From assembly GCA_022606425.2 (NCBI GenBank), contig JAHDVF020000864.1:372001-436000 (forward strand): a DNA stretch of 64,000 nt. Reading direction: 5' to 3'. Made by a program: the position numbers and the translations under genes. The notes under the pieces are model-generated. The model made no database searches and had not been told where the DNA came from. It saw nothing but the letters and a program-made list of their open reading frames with translations. Source of the stretch: Lepidostoma basale (lineage: Eukaryota; Arthropoda; Insecta; Trichoptera; Lepidostomatidae). Every line of letters begins with the position of its first letter. Within the stretch, counting starts at the first letter, position 1. Shown here in pieces: positions 1 through 8,759 of this stretch.

Positions 1-115
1 AACGTTTGTTTTCTAAATGACATATTTCGCCTTTCTAAGGCATCGTAGCATAATGAATATTTTCGTCTTGAGGCATTGTGGTACTTTGGTTTATAGTATT
101 GAGGCATTACGGTAT
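1..115. repeat. Fold-back MITE-like element family F1, partial copy
   Basis: The window opens with 'gacatatttcgcctttctaagg', the interior motif shared with the F1 copies at 8.3, 33.3, 45.5 and 50.1 kb. It is followed by 'gaggcattgtggtactttgg' and a degenerate second 'gaggcatta..ggta', a small local duplication. The outer ends of the element lie before the window or are lost. No coding content is visible. Confidence 0.45.
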
Positions 116-490
116 TGTTGTATACCATAAATACCACAACGGTTGCATTATTATCTTCTTCTTTCTGTGTCCTGTCAGATCTCCCTATCGTTGAGTATCA
201 CCCTTGTTTATAGTGATGACCTGGGGAAAAATGTCCAGAGTGTTATCTCCTTGCCTTCTCTGGAGGATTTTCTGTCGGGGTTACCTTCCTTTAGCTGGGT
301 GTATCCAGTTTTATGGCGATGGAAACTCACCAATCGTCCTCTCTCTATCTGCTATGGCACTAAGTAATATGTGCCACATTGCATTATATACCATTTATTA
401 ATGGGTCAAATATGTGATCCAATTAATATAAAAGATAACTATGCTCATTCGTACTTTTGATCTACTATATATTATAGCTATATATTATAG

Positions 491-925
491 GAACTGGCAA
501 AAGAAGGATGAAAGTAGAATAAATGCAGTAGAAATGAGATCTCTTAGACGAATGTGTAGATACTCTGTGTATGATAGAGTGTCGAATGAAAATATAAGAA
601 GTGATCCTTTCATTATATGAACAATATAATGAAAGGATCATTAAGATGGTTTGGACATATGGAAAGAATGGTAAAAAAATTATATGTTAATGATGTAAAT
701 GGAATCAGAAATAGAGGAAGACCGAGGAAAATGTGGCACGGTTAAATAAATCAAATATTGAATGTCGGCCATGTGAGGAGTCAGAGAAATCGACGCGCGT
801 GCATGACACGATGTATGAATGTTGAGGAAGCGAGAGAATTATGTCAGGAAAGAAAAGTGTGGCAGTCCATTATTTCTGCCTACCCCTTCGGGGAGACGGC
901 GTGATGGTTAGTTTGTTAGTTAGTT
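491..925 (+). mobile_element. LINE-A 3' end, 5'-truncated, flanked by 12-bp TSD
   Basis: This is the C-terminal tail of a non-LTR retrotransposon protein plus a short 3' UTR. In fragments it reads NWQKKDESRINAVEMRSL, then RRMC-YSVYDRVSNENIR, FGHMER, NVGHVRSQRNRR and SAYPFGET, interrupted by frameshifts and stops. It ends in the family signature 'ggggagacggcgtgatgg' followed by GTTA-type repeats. The direct repeat tatatattatag lies at 479-490 and 926-937, so the insertion boundaries are well defined. The segment 602-617 is replaced by an inverted copy of 625-640 (see findings). The LINE clade cannot be assigned from this tail alone. Confidence 0.85.
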
Positions 926-937
926 TATATATTATAG

Positions 938-1335
938 TAGTGATAAAAAAGGTTGTGAAATAAAAAGATACCTCAAAAGACAGATCTCGCGTGCCTTTAG
1001 AAGCTGCACACACTGGCAGCGTGGATATTATAATAACATAAGCTCGGCGTAACTTAATCCGGCAAGTTGAGAGCTGTCCCCCACGCGCCCCTGCCCAGCC
1101 AGCGCCAGCGGCGTGTCCGCCGGACGGGACGTGCCCGTCTCCCGTCTCCCGGGACGTTCGTCCTCCCGCCGGCGCGCACCAGCGGCCATTTCACATTCCC
1201 CATTTCACGGCTGGGATTAGCTCGCCGGGCGATGGCGGCGAGTGCTCTCCCGGAGAAGTTCGGATTTCCGGTAAAGCCGCAAACTTGTATGCAGAATGGG
1301 AACGATGGCGGACCGGTTACGTCAACTGGGTAACA
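938..1335. other. Non-coding stretch with a GC-rich patch (about 1060-1330)
   Basis: From about 1060 the base composition changes abruptly to a CpG-rich sequence, and it returns to AT-rich after about 1330. An 88-codon open frame on the plus strand begins at a TTG, shows no recognisable domain and is what GC-rich DNA gives by chance. I see no splice-site pair or promoter that would make it an exon. It could be a host regulatory island or an old exon remnant. Confidence 0.3.
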
Positions 1336-1419
1336 TAAATACCAACTTGATTAAAACCTTATTCTGCTAATTTATGCGAACCGCGAACGTACATTAGCTC
1401 TATTAAATGTGCTCACGGC

Positions 1420-1752
1420 GTTGTCGGTTGACTACAGTTAGTGATGTAGCGTGAAAAATAGCTTCGCTGAAGAGGAGTCGGATCGGCCATATAGCAGCAC
1501 AATTACTTCGTGGCAAAGTGGCAACAGCTTTGACTTCCCACCGAAGGTCCCGGATTCGGTTGAATACAGTTAGTGATGTAGCGTGAAAAATAGCTTCGCT
1601 GAAGAGGTGTCGGACCGGCCAATAGCAGCACTTTTACTTCGTGGCAGAGTGACAACAGTTTTGACTTCCGCGCTGAATGTCCCGGATTCGATTCCCATCG
1701 TTGACAGTGTGAAAAAATCTCAGTCTGGTAGAATTCACGTGATAATAAAAAT
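1420..1752 (+). mobile_element. tRNA-derived SINE, head region tandemly duplicated
   Basis: Two direct copies, offset by 131 bp ('acagttagtgatgtagcgtg' at 1434 and 1565), carry a non-tRNA head ('aatagcttcgctgaagagg') followed by a tRNA-like part. The second copy has a polymerase III A-box-like 'gtggcagagtg' and a B-box-like 'ggattcgattccc'. After the second copy comes a tail, 'tctggtagaattcacgtgat', then 'aataaaaatgg', which is shared with the SINE at 3110-3249. The tRNA isotype cannot be assigned. Only the second copy has the full tail, so the pair probably arose by unequal duplication or a dimeric SINE. Confidence 0.6.
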
Positions 1753-1924
1753 GGCGACAGACAAGCTATCAAAAGCTAAAAATTGTAATAAGGTAATTTG
1801 GTTAAAATAACCTACTGCATACAAAATAAGGAAAGAAACAGGAAACTACCACAATAAAGGCTCAAGTGACATCCTAAAAACCAGTCATTTTATTAGACTT
1901 TTAAGATTGAAACTTAGCAAACAA

Positions 1925-2005
1925 ACATTGTCGGTTGACCAAAGTTGCCGATCTAGAGTGCAAAATAGCTTCATCGAAGTGAAATTGGACCGGTCATAGC
2001 AAGAA
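1925..2005 (+). repeat. Diverged SINE head fragment
   Basis: 'attgtcggttgaccaaagtt' and 'caaaatagcttcatcgaag' followed by 'ggaccggtcatagcaa' match the head of the SINE at 1420 base by base with scattered changes. The tRNA-like part does not follow. The next sequence is a LINE fragment. Confidence 0.5.
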
Positions 2006-2019
2006 CAACGGATGATCGT

Positions 2020-2172
2020 TGGACCAGACTCACCCTGGAATAGTGACCGTAAACCGACCACATAAATCTGGAAAGACCACACCCAAGATGGTCCGATGAC
2101 ATCAAACGAGTGGCAATAGGTCAATGCGGTAAGGTGGCGAAGGATAAAGAGCATTTTATTATTAATAAATAA
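2020..2172 (+). mobile_element. LINE 3' coding fragment
   Basis: One frame from about 2070 reads ERPHPRWSDDIKRVA, then AKDKEHF and a stop. This is the G-RP-RWSDDIKRVAG...AQDR-W pattern found at the C-terminus of many RTE-like LINE proteins. Upstream bases in another frame (WTRLTLE) fit the same protein, so there is at least one frameshift. An A-rich run with no clear TSD follows. Only about 50 codons remain. Confidence 0.6.
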
Positions 2173-2204
2173 TGCATTTTGTATTTTTAGATTAATAAAA
2201 TAAC

Positions 2205-2450
2205 TAGTCCATTGTTTTGGCCGAAACACTATGATACTTCAACATTATTTATTAATTGTTAAATTTACAACACCGCTATAATATCATATTATTTTTTATT
2301 ATCATTTATTTTTAAATGACGCGACAGCTGTTTCACCAACCGATGTTGGCATCATCAAAAAAAGTTGTTTGTAACACCTGATGATGCCAACCTCGGTTGG
2401 CGAAACAGTTGTCGCAACATTCTCAAAAAGTTATAATAAAAAATGGTGAC
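2205..2450 (+). repeat. MITE-like element family F2 with snap-back hairpin
   Basis: It begins 'actagtccattgttttggcc', then 'gaaacactatgat' and 'cttcaacattatttatt', a start shared with copies at 12.35, 24.2 and 30.8 kb and, reversed, at 57.0 kb. Inside is an inverted repeat, 2321-2357 against 2379-2415 (37-nt arms built around 'gatgttggcatcatca', 21-nt spacer). There is no open frame. It is a short non-autonomous element with a strong stem-loop, and its relative is not recognisable. Confidence 0.6.
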
Positions 2451-2714
2451 AATATAACAGTGTAACAACACAAATTTCAAATTGAAAAGTTAAAAAATAA
2501 CTTATCTCTTATCAAAATCTTAATGTTGCATATATGCTTACTTTGATATATGTAAAGTGAGGACACATGTTTTTCCGGAGAACCAATCTGCTTAAAGCTC
2601 TGCCGCCATAAACCATAATACGGCGTCCATCAATGCATAAAATGAGCACGAAAGCATCACAATTTTACAGCGCTTGGTTTAATGCTATTCAGTTGTTTTA
2701 ACACAGTTGAAAGC

Positions 2715-2830
2715 GGAGACAATAAACAGCGGCTACGAAGAGCGCCGCGCCAGCCCGACGCGGGCCGCGCGGCTGCCGCGCCGCGCCAACCGGAGCTATC
2801 CGCACACTCCTCCGACCGCAAGTGAGCCGG
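2715..2830. other. Short GC-rich patch
   Basis: A CpG-rich run in AT-rich surroundings. The open frame crossing it (2707-3015) starts at TTG, runs on into a TTA microsatellite and shows no domain. I do not call a gene. Confidence 0.25.
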
Positions 2831-2969
2831 CTGTAAACTGGGATATCTCTTTGTGCCGGATATACGTAATGTTAATCCGTGTGTGCATTTGTGATCAACT
2901 CACCGAAGAAGACATTGTTGAAATTCACGATTCTAGCACAACAAATACAGGGTTCCTTGAACTTCCATC

Positions 2970-3004
2970 AACTTATTATTATTATTATTACTTATTATTA
3001 TTAT
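2970..3004. repeat. (TTA)n microsatellite
   Basis: Ten or so imperfect TTA units ('ttattattattattattac', then 'ttattattattatc'). Confidence 0.8.
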
Positions 3005-3109
3005 CATTTTGTTGAATCGCTCTTTATACCATGACAGCATGAGCCAAATCGATGTAAAGGGTATTATAGCAATAATAGTGATTCTCGTGACATGAGATAA
3101 GTAGCTAAT

Positions 3110-3249
3110 CTATCGCTATTTTATTGTCACGTGAATTCTATAATACACCAGACCGAAGACAGTGTGACAATCACACTGCCCTAGCCGGGAATCGAACCCG
3201 AAACCTTCGGGGTGCCAGTCAATGCACTTACCAGTAGGCCACGAAGGTC
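3110..3249 (-). mobile_element. tRNA-derived SINE
   Basis: Read on the minus strand it opens 'gaccttcgtggcctactggt', with an A-box-like 'tggcctactggtaag'. It then has a B-box 'ggttcgattcccggc' at the position expected for a tRNA T-arm, and a non-tRNA tail 'tagaattcacgtgacaataa'. The tail matches that of the SINE at 1420-1752, so the two families share a 3' end. The tRNA part would fold only loosely and is pseudogenic. On the plus strand the T-arm reads 'gccgggaatcgaacccg'. Confidence 0.7.
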
Positions 3250-3284
3250 ATCGTTTATTGTTTTATTAACTCAATATATATCGT

Positions 3285-3352
3285 TAGTCCGATGATGAAG
3301 GATTAAAACTTTTGAAACATGTCTAGAAAAATAAACTCAAAAGAGGAGAATA
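3285..3352 (+). repeat. Element family F3, partial
   Basis: 'gatgatgaaggattaaaact', 'ttgaaacatgtctagaaaaa' and 'taaactcaaaagaggag' match the right arm of the palindrome at 48160-48252. The complementary left arm is absent. Confidence 0.55.
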
Positions 3353-3431
3353 CAGTTAACAGCCCTGTTCATAATAATAAAATAAATATATATACTTACA
3401 TGAATATATTGTATGTGTTAAGTGTAAGTGT

Positions 3432-3805
3432 TCTTCTTCTTCTCTTCCTTTTAGACCTTTGGTCTGTTCCTCTAGTCAGGCTGGGCTCTCTTTGGAAGTT
3501 GACTCCCAGCTACCCCTCCATCTATTCGGTGGTCTTCCAGAAAGACGGTGTCCAAAAGGAATCTGATGTGCCACAACGTATGGAATTCTGGAGGGTTGCA
3601 TCCTCTGCACGTGCGCATTCCAGTATCTTCTGCGTTATCTAACCTCATCTTACGATATCTTTCACTTTGCGGATTTCCCGGATAGTCGTGTTCCTCACAC
3701 TATTTGTAAGAGTTTTTCCTGCTATAGTCTTCAATGTCCACATTTCTGCCATCCACACTTTAACCTTCGTTGCTATATGCCAGTGTTGGCCTCAATGCTA
3801 TATGT
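3432..3805 (-). mobile_element. LINE 3' end, family K
   Basis: On the minus strand one frame reads AEMWTLKTIAGKTLTNSVRN and TTIREIRKVKDIV. Further on, in a shifted frame, it reads IPYVVAHQIPFGHRLSGRPP. These are the C-terminal blocks of a LINE protein of the type 'AEMRTLR-IAGKTLRDRIRN ... GRPP-RW'. It ends in an A/AAGAAG tail at about 3432-3445. At least one frameshift and several stops are present. The same family occurs at 22340-23230 and 35845-36243. Confidence 0.65.
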
Positions 3806-3849
3806 CAGTATTGGCCTTTCGCAGGTTAAAGTGTAAGTGTATTAAACGA

Positions 3850-4780
3850 AACCAAAAATTTATTTAAAATATTTAAAAAACACTTTTTTTGCTTAAAAAT
3901 CGTCAAAACATTTACTAGACGGAAAACGGAACAAACATTTTAGGCGTGAAACGAATTGAGCGCAAAAGGTGCCATCTCAAATTTCAAACAACATGTTATT
4001 GACGCTGTAATAAGTTTTCCGATTGCTTTTACATTTAAGTGCCCTAAAAATAGGACCGTACGCCGAAGGTTCCGGAGGTTTGACGTAAATTGTTTCATTT
4101 AAAATCTTGAGTAAGAACATTTCAAAGCCAACCAACCTTAAAAAACACTTGTAACGTGTTCTTCTTATATTAAAAAGAATGTGTCAAAATTTCAAACGTC
4201 GCTTTATACGCTAATTTCGCCTGAGAAACCATTCTAGTTACAATCATACGATCTTAATAATATTTTAAAGACACGTTTATTTTTCAAAGTTTTTGATTTA
4301 TGTTTTTTTTTTCAGTGTTCTATTTTTGGTCGAACTCTATTTCTATTGTTTTATAAGAATATGAAAAAAAATTCAAATCTTTCTTACTCAACATGTGTAC
4401 TGATTACTTTGTGGGATAATCCTTATTACGAAATGATTATATTTGTTTTATCACACTGTTTTCCGATTGCTTGGATAAGTGTCTACACAAGCGCCACCTG
4501 AAAGATTTGTATTAAAAACCTAAAAATTGTTTTTTGCCCAAATTATTAAATATACTTTTATTTTTATTAAATAAAAATACGTATTCTTAATTTTTGTATA
4601 ACAATTCTATTTCAAGCTCTCTTACAGTGATTAAGTTTTTCTATCTCATGCGTGATGTATTGAATAAAAAAATCAAAAAGTTTTTTTGTTAGTTACACAT
4701 ATGAAACAACTAAATATTAAACATTTTAAATTAGTTTAAACGTCCAGTTTATTACTGTACTTATTATTCATTTACACTTA
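3850..4780. other. AT-rich sequence without recognised feature
   Basis: Long A and T runs and no open frame of note. I see no repeat shared with the rest of the window. Confidence 0.6.
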
Positions 4781-4786
4781 AAGTTC

Positions 4787-5312
4787 TCATCGCAAACAAA
4801 AGCCTATCCAAAAAAGCTAAATTGGCAGTGCATAATGGTGTTCTTGTGCCGACCCTTATGTATGGAAGTGCAAAAGAAGGATGAAAATAGAATAAATGCA
4901 GTAGAAATGAGATCTCTAAGACGAATGTGCGGTAAATCTGTATATGATAGAGTGACGAATGCAAGTATAAGAAGTGAATGTCGTGCGAATGAAAGTGTTA
5001 TGAACAAAATAAGGAGGATAATTAAAATGGTTTGGACACATGGAAAGAATGAGTGAAGACAGAATGGTAAAGAAGGTATATGTAAACGACGTGAACGAAG
5101 CTAGAAATAGAGGAAGGCCGAGGAAAACGTGGCACGATCAAATCAATCAAATATCGAATGTCGGTCACGTGAGGAGTCGGAGAAATCGACGTGCGTGCAT
5201 AACAAGATGTATAAATGTAGAGGAAACGAGAGAAGTATGTCAGGATAGAACAGTGAGGCGTTCCATTCTTTCTGCCTACCCCTCCCGGGAGACGGCGTGA
5301 TGGTAAGTTAGT
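4787..5312 (+). mobile_element. LINE-A 3' end, subfamily 2
   Basis: The pieces read GVLVPTLMYGS, then RINAVEMRSLRRMCGKSVYD, and, after a frameshift near 5040, RMSEDRMVKKVYVNDVNEAR, HVRSRRNRR and SAYPSRETA. A 13-nt deletion after 'tatggaagtg' removes the EAWNW part and shifts frame. The 5' limit ('tcatcgcaaacaaaa') is the same as in the copy at 12421. It ends with 'gagacggcgtgatgg' and a short GTTAG tail. The SAYPS-type ending separates it from the SAYPF-type copies. Confidence 0.8.
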
Positions 5313-5428
5313 TCATTTTATATTGTGAAAATTATTACTCCCATAAAATATCATAAACCTTTTATAAAACGGAAGTTTTAGCGTTAAAAAAAAGTTAAAC
5401 CCATTGAATTTTTTTTTTTTCAGATATA

Positions 5429-6540
5429 TTAGGTCCTTACATATGATATTGGCGTTTTGTATGGGAGGAACATAAAGTTGATTTTTTTTAAATATAATAT
5501 ATTTATTTAATCAAAGTATGTACCATTGCTATCTATGCACTTTTGCCATCTCATAGGTAGTTCATCGATCCCTTTACTAAAAAAAACATTCGGACGGGAA
5601 TCAATAAAATCTTTGAAGTCGGTTTGGACTGCCCCATCGGAGTTGAATTTTTTCCCTTGCAAGAAGTTATCCAAATTTCGAAAAAAATAGTAATCTGTTG
5701 AGGCAAGGTCCGGAGAGTACGGTGGATGTCTTAGACATTCCAATTGAAGCTCTTCTAATTTGGTAGCCGTCTGTTGTGCAGTGTGTGATCTAGCGTTATC
5801 ATGAAGCAGCAGTGGCCTAAAGCGATTAACCAGCCTCGGTTGTTTAGCAGCTAGCTTTTCCATCATGGTTTGCAGTTGCTGATAATAGACATCTGCCGTA
5901 ATCGTCTGGCCAGATTTAAGAAAGCTGTAGTGAACGACACCAGCACTAGTCCACCAAACGCTCACAAGTAACTTTTTTGGAGTCAATTTTCGCTTGGGGC
6001 ATGGTTTGGCTGGTTCGGCAGGGTTCAGCCATTGCGATGAGCGCTTCCGATTATCATACAGGATCCACTTTTCATCACAGGTAATGATTCGATTCAAAAT
6101 CCCTTCATTATTGTGCCGGTTGAGTAATGCAACGCAGCAGTCAACGCGCCAACTTTGGTCTCCGGCCGTCCACGGGGCTTGTTCTGCAGGTCGAAATTTC
6201 CAGAACGAAAACGTTGGAACCAAAAACGCACTGTGTTTTCTTTTGCGGCACCGTCGCCATACACATCATTAATCCTTCGAGCCGTTTCTGCAGCACTGGT
6301 GCCACGGTGGAACTCGTACTCTTAAATAACGCGATATTTCAAGTTTTCCATTTTGTAAACTGAGTGACGCAAAGAAAAAAAACAATTGAGGAAAAAACAA
6401 ATGAATTATAATTATCGAAACACAAATACTTGAGTAAATAGCTTTATAAATTTGAATTTGGAATTCCTAACCAAAGAGAAGATATTTGAGATCAAAGTTG
6501 CCAGTACGGTAAAACGCCAATTTCATATGTAAGGACCTAA
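5429..6540 (-). mobile_element. Mariner transposon copy 1, internally deleted
   Basis: The terminal inverted repeats begin ttaggtccttacatatga at both ends. They lie directly inside a TA duplication (5427-5428 and 6541-6542), as expected for Tc1/mariner insertion. Compared with the copy at 43093-44378, the segment corresponding to 43484-43658 (175 bp) is missing. Its length of 1112 bp plus 175 equals 1287, one more than the other copy, which lacks one T. Otherwise the two are collinear and very similar, so they come from a closely related source. Confidence 0.95.
5507..6351 (-). pseudogene. Mariner transposase pseudogene (copy 1)
   Basis: A DDD transposase that would cut and paste the element by recognising its terminal repeats. 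The start codon is the ATG at 6351-6349. Codon 10 is a TAA stop where the other copy has TAC. After the GRPETK linker the 175-bp deletion removes the second helix-turn-helix and shifts frame. Downstream, 5507-6215 is open and keeps all three catalytic aspartates (TCDEKW, LLHDNARSHTA, SPDLASTDYYFF) through to the GTYFD end. The family resembles cecropia-type mariners such as Hsmar1 (from recall). It cannot encode an active enzyme. Confidence 0.92.
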
Positions 6541-6554
6541 TATTTCAAAGATAT

Positions 6555-7460
6555 CATCATCATCATCCTAAGCTCGACAGCCCTGGGTGGGCCTTGGCTG
6601 AATCCAGGAGCTTCCTCCATTCTTGTCTGTTTGATGCCCTTATTCTCCAATTTCTCACTTGCAACACCGATGCATCCGTGTTGACACTGTCCATCCATCG
6701 CATTTTGGGCCTTCCTGGTCTTCTACGTCCCTGTGGTACTGAGAGCGTGAGGCGTTTTGTAGGGTTGTCGTCGTCCATTCTGATTATGTGACCAGCCCAT
6801 CTCAGGCGCCCTACTTTGATGGATCTGATCACATCGGGCTCTTTATAGATATCATATAGCTCTCGGTTATATCGACGACGCCAACCATTGTGGTCTCTCA
6901 CTGGGCCATATATTGTCCTAAGAACCCTTCTTTCAAATGCTGCGATGGACCTTTCAGTGTGTTTTGTCATCACCCAGGTTTTAGAGGCATATGTGAGGAC
7001 TGGTTTGATCAGGGTCTTGTACAATAGTGTTTTTGTGGTTCTTCGCAGTAATTTGGATCTTAACTGTTTTTGGAGAGCGTAGTAACATCGGTTTGCTGCC
7101 ATTATCCTTCTGTCAATTTCTTCTCGGCTGTTATTATCACTGGTAACTGTTGAGCCTAAGTATGTAAATGAATTAATTATTTCAAAGTTGTAATTTGCAG
7201 CTTAGAAAACCTGGGGGTATGGATATGTGGTATTAGAAGCAATCATCAATTTTGTTTTATCTTCATTTATGACAAGTCCCATTATTTTTGCTTTTTCCTC
7301 CAATGCTACAAACGCTTCACGGCTAGCTTCAAGTGACCGTCCCACAATATCTATGTCATCTGCATAGGCGAGTAGCTATATAATAATAATACCTGTTTAT
7401 AATATAATACCTGTTTATATCATTTTCAAAGATATAATTTTTTTTTTTCAAAGATTTTTT
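6555..7460 (-). mobile_element. RTE-like LINE fragment with RT motif, 5'-truncated
   Basis: The minus strand 7375 to 6563 is one frame of 271 codons broken by a single TAA near 7204. It starts LLAYADDIDIVGRS, the reverse-transcriptase catalytic YADD block, and continues FTYLGSTVTSDNNSREEIDR, KTLLYKTLIKPVLTYAS, RRVLRTIYGPVRD, KVGRLRWAGHIIRMDDD and GRRRPGRPKMRW. This is the thumb and C-terminal part of a LINE protein. The 3' end carries a (GAT)n tail at 6553-6566. A 14-bp direct repeat, tatttcaaagatat, at 6541-6554 and 7461-7474 is the likely TSD. It is the best-preserved LINE protein in the window. Confidence 0.85.
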
Positions 7461-7500
7461 TATTTCAAAGATATAATACCTGTTTATATCATTTTCTCGG
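7380..7500. repeat. Local direct repeats at LINE 5' junction
   Basis: 'ataatacctgtttata' occurs three times (about 7386, 7403, 7474) and 'tttcaaagat' three times. The unit 'tttcaaagatata' followed by 'atacctgtttatatcatttt' is the apparent pre-insertion target. The duplications were probably made at or after the insertion of the LINE at 6555. Confidence 0.6.
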
Positions 7501-7599
7501 TAACGAAGGAATAATAATTTACAACCAGTTTAAAACTGAATGTTTAAACTCGCAAAAAGATCATTAAAGAATTTCGTAGTTTTTTTTTAAATATAAAAC

Positions 7600-7698
7600 G
7601 TAAATTGCCTGTCTGAGGCATTGTCAAAAGACATAATAGTCGTTTTCATTCGTATAAATTAGTCTAACATAATTGATCAAGAAACAATAAATAAATTA
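7600..7698 (-). repeat. F1 fold-back element, partial
   Basis: 'tagtcgttttcattcgtata' and, further out, 'gatcaagaaacaataaat' match one end of the F1 elements. The other arm is missing or unrecognisable. Confidence 0.5.
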
Positions 7699-7699
7699 G

Positions 7700-8320
7700 T
7701 GCATTCCCATGGGTTTAAATAACTCATTATGGGGGTAAACCCCTTAACGATATAAGATATGTAAATTAAAAATATAATTTAAGTATGTTTGCCCTGTGTT
7801 CTAGATCTTAAATTCTTTCGATCTACGGAATACAATGTCTATAGGAGCACTTATGAATTTGTTCAATCCGAAGCTAGATGCGCCTAGTATAGAGTACCGA
7901 CGTGCCTTTACTGCATTCATAATAATATTCAGTCTGACATGAGAGGAAGGGAGCTCGGGGTGGAAAGCTTCTTTAGAGCATTTACATAAATTTACCAAAA
8001 TGTCTTTAACGTTTTACGAAAGTACTTTAAACATCGTGTACTTATTTCTCATAAAGTATGAAGGGAAATGATCGTTTTTTTGTTTTCAAATAAAGTATTC
8101 CTATTTTATTACACAGCTTAATAATATAAACTCTTTATTTTTTTATAATTATCATAGTTACATTTTACGAGTAATGTAAATGACCAACTATTTTTATTTC
8201 TACAATGAAAAATTATGTATTTTATAATGCAAACTCATTTATACAAAAAACGATATGAATCAAAATATTTTCCTTTTTTTCGTAATGACATATATATATG
8301 TTATAATGTACATACAAATA
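7700..8320. other. AT-rich sequence without recognised feature
   Basis: No open frame with domain character. I saw no shared repeat. Confidence 0.5.
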
Positions 8321-8324
8321 AAAT

Positions 8325-8415
8325 ACTATCTGTTTAAATTAATACGAATGAAAACGTCGGTTTTCTAGAAGTTTCATTATAGTCTGTGAAGATGACATAT
8401 TTCGCCTTGCATTTT
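8325..8415 (+). repeat. F1 fold-back element, partial
   Basis: 'ttaatacgaatgaaaacgtc', then 'ggttttctagaagtttcatt' and 'gacatatttcgcc' give the standard F1 left half. The right half is lost after about 8415. Confidence 0.6.
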
Positions 8416-8569
8416 CAAATGTCTATCTTTTAACTTACTATTTAATTTATTGATAAATCATTATTTCTCGAAAGAAGATATGAATGAACTTAAAATAAAA
8501 CTTTTACCTTCATTTCAACAAATCCACATCGGTTTTCATTTTTCTTGAATTATATATTTTTTCTTCTTT

Positions 8570-8752
8570 TCAGCCAATTTTTTTCCACTGCTGGATATAG
8601 ACCTCTTCTAAACTCTTCCAACATTTTCTGTCTTTGACTATCTGTTGGCACCTACGATCCGCAAGCTGGATAATATCATCTGTCCCACTTTTTTGTGATC
8701 TTCCTTTACTTTTTGGCTGTTCCAAAGCCTCCACTTCAAGATTCTAGGTGAT
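8570..8752 (-). mobile_element. LINE 3' end
   Basis: The minus strand reads SGTDDIIQLADRRCQQIVKD, then RKCWKSLEEVYIQQWKKIG and a stop, followed by an A/G-rich tail 'aaaagaagaaaaaa'. The DDI...ADR-...DR--W--L-E-YIQQW block is the usual protein C-terminus of several RTE-like insect LINEs. About 60 codons remain. Confidence 0.7.
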
Positions 8753-8759
8753 GAATTGT

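Noticed and set aside
1067..1333. 88-codon frame in GC-rich DNA
   Set aside because: TTG start, Arg/Pro/Ala-rich by composition, no recognised domain.
3185..3249. Functional tRNA gene
   Set aside because: The T-arm and B-box are good, but the cloverleaf is loose and a SINE tail follows. It is a tRNA-derived SINE.
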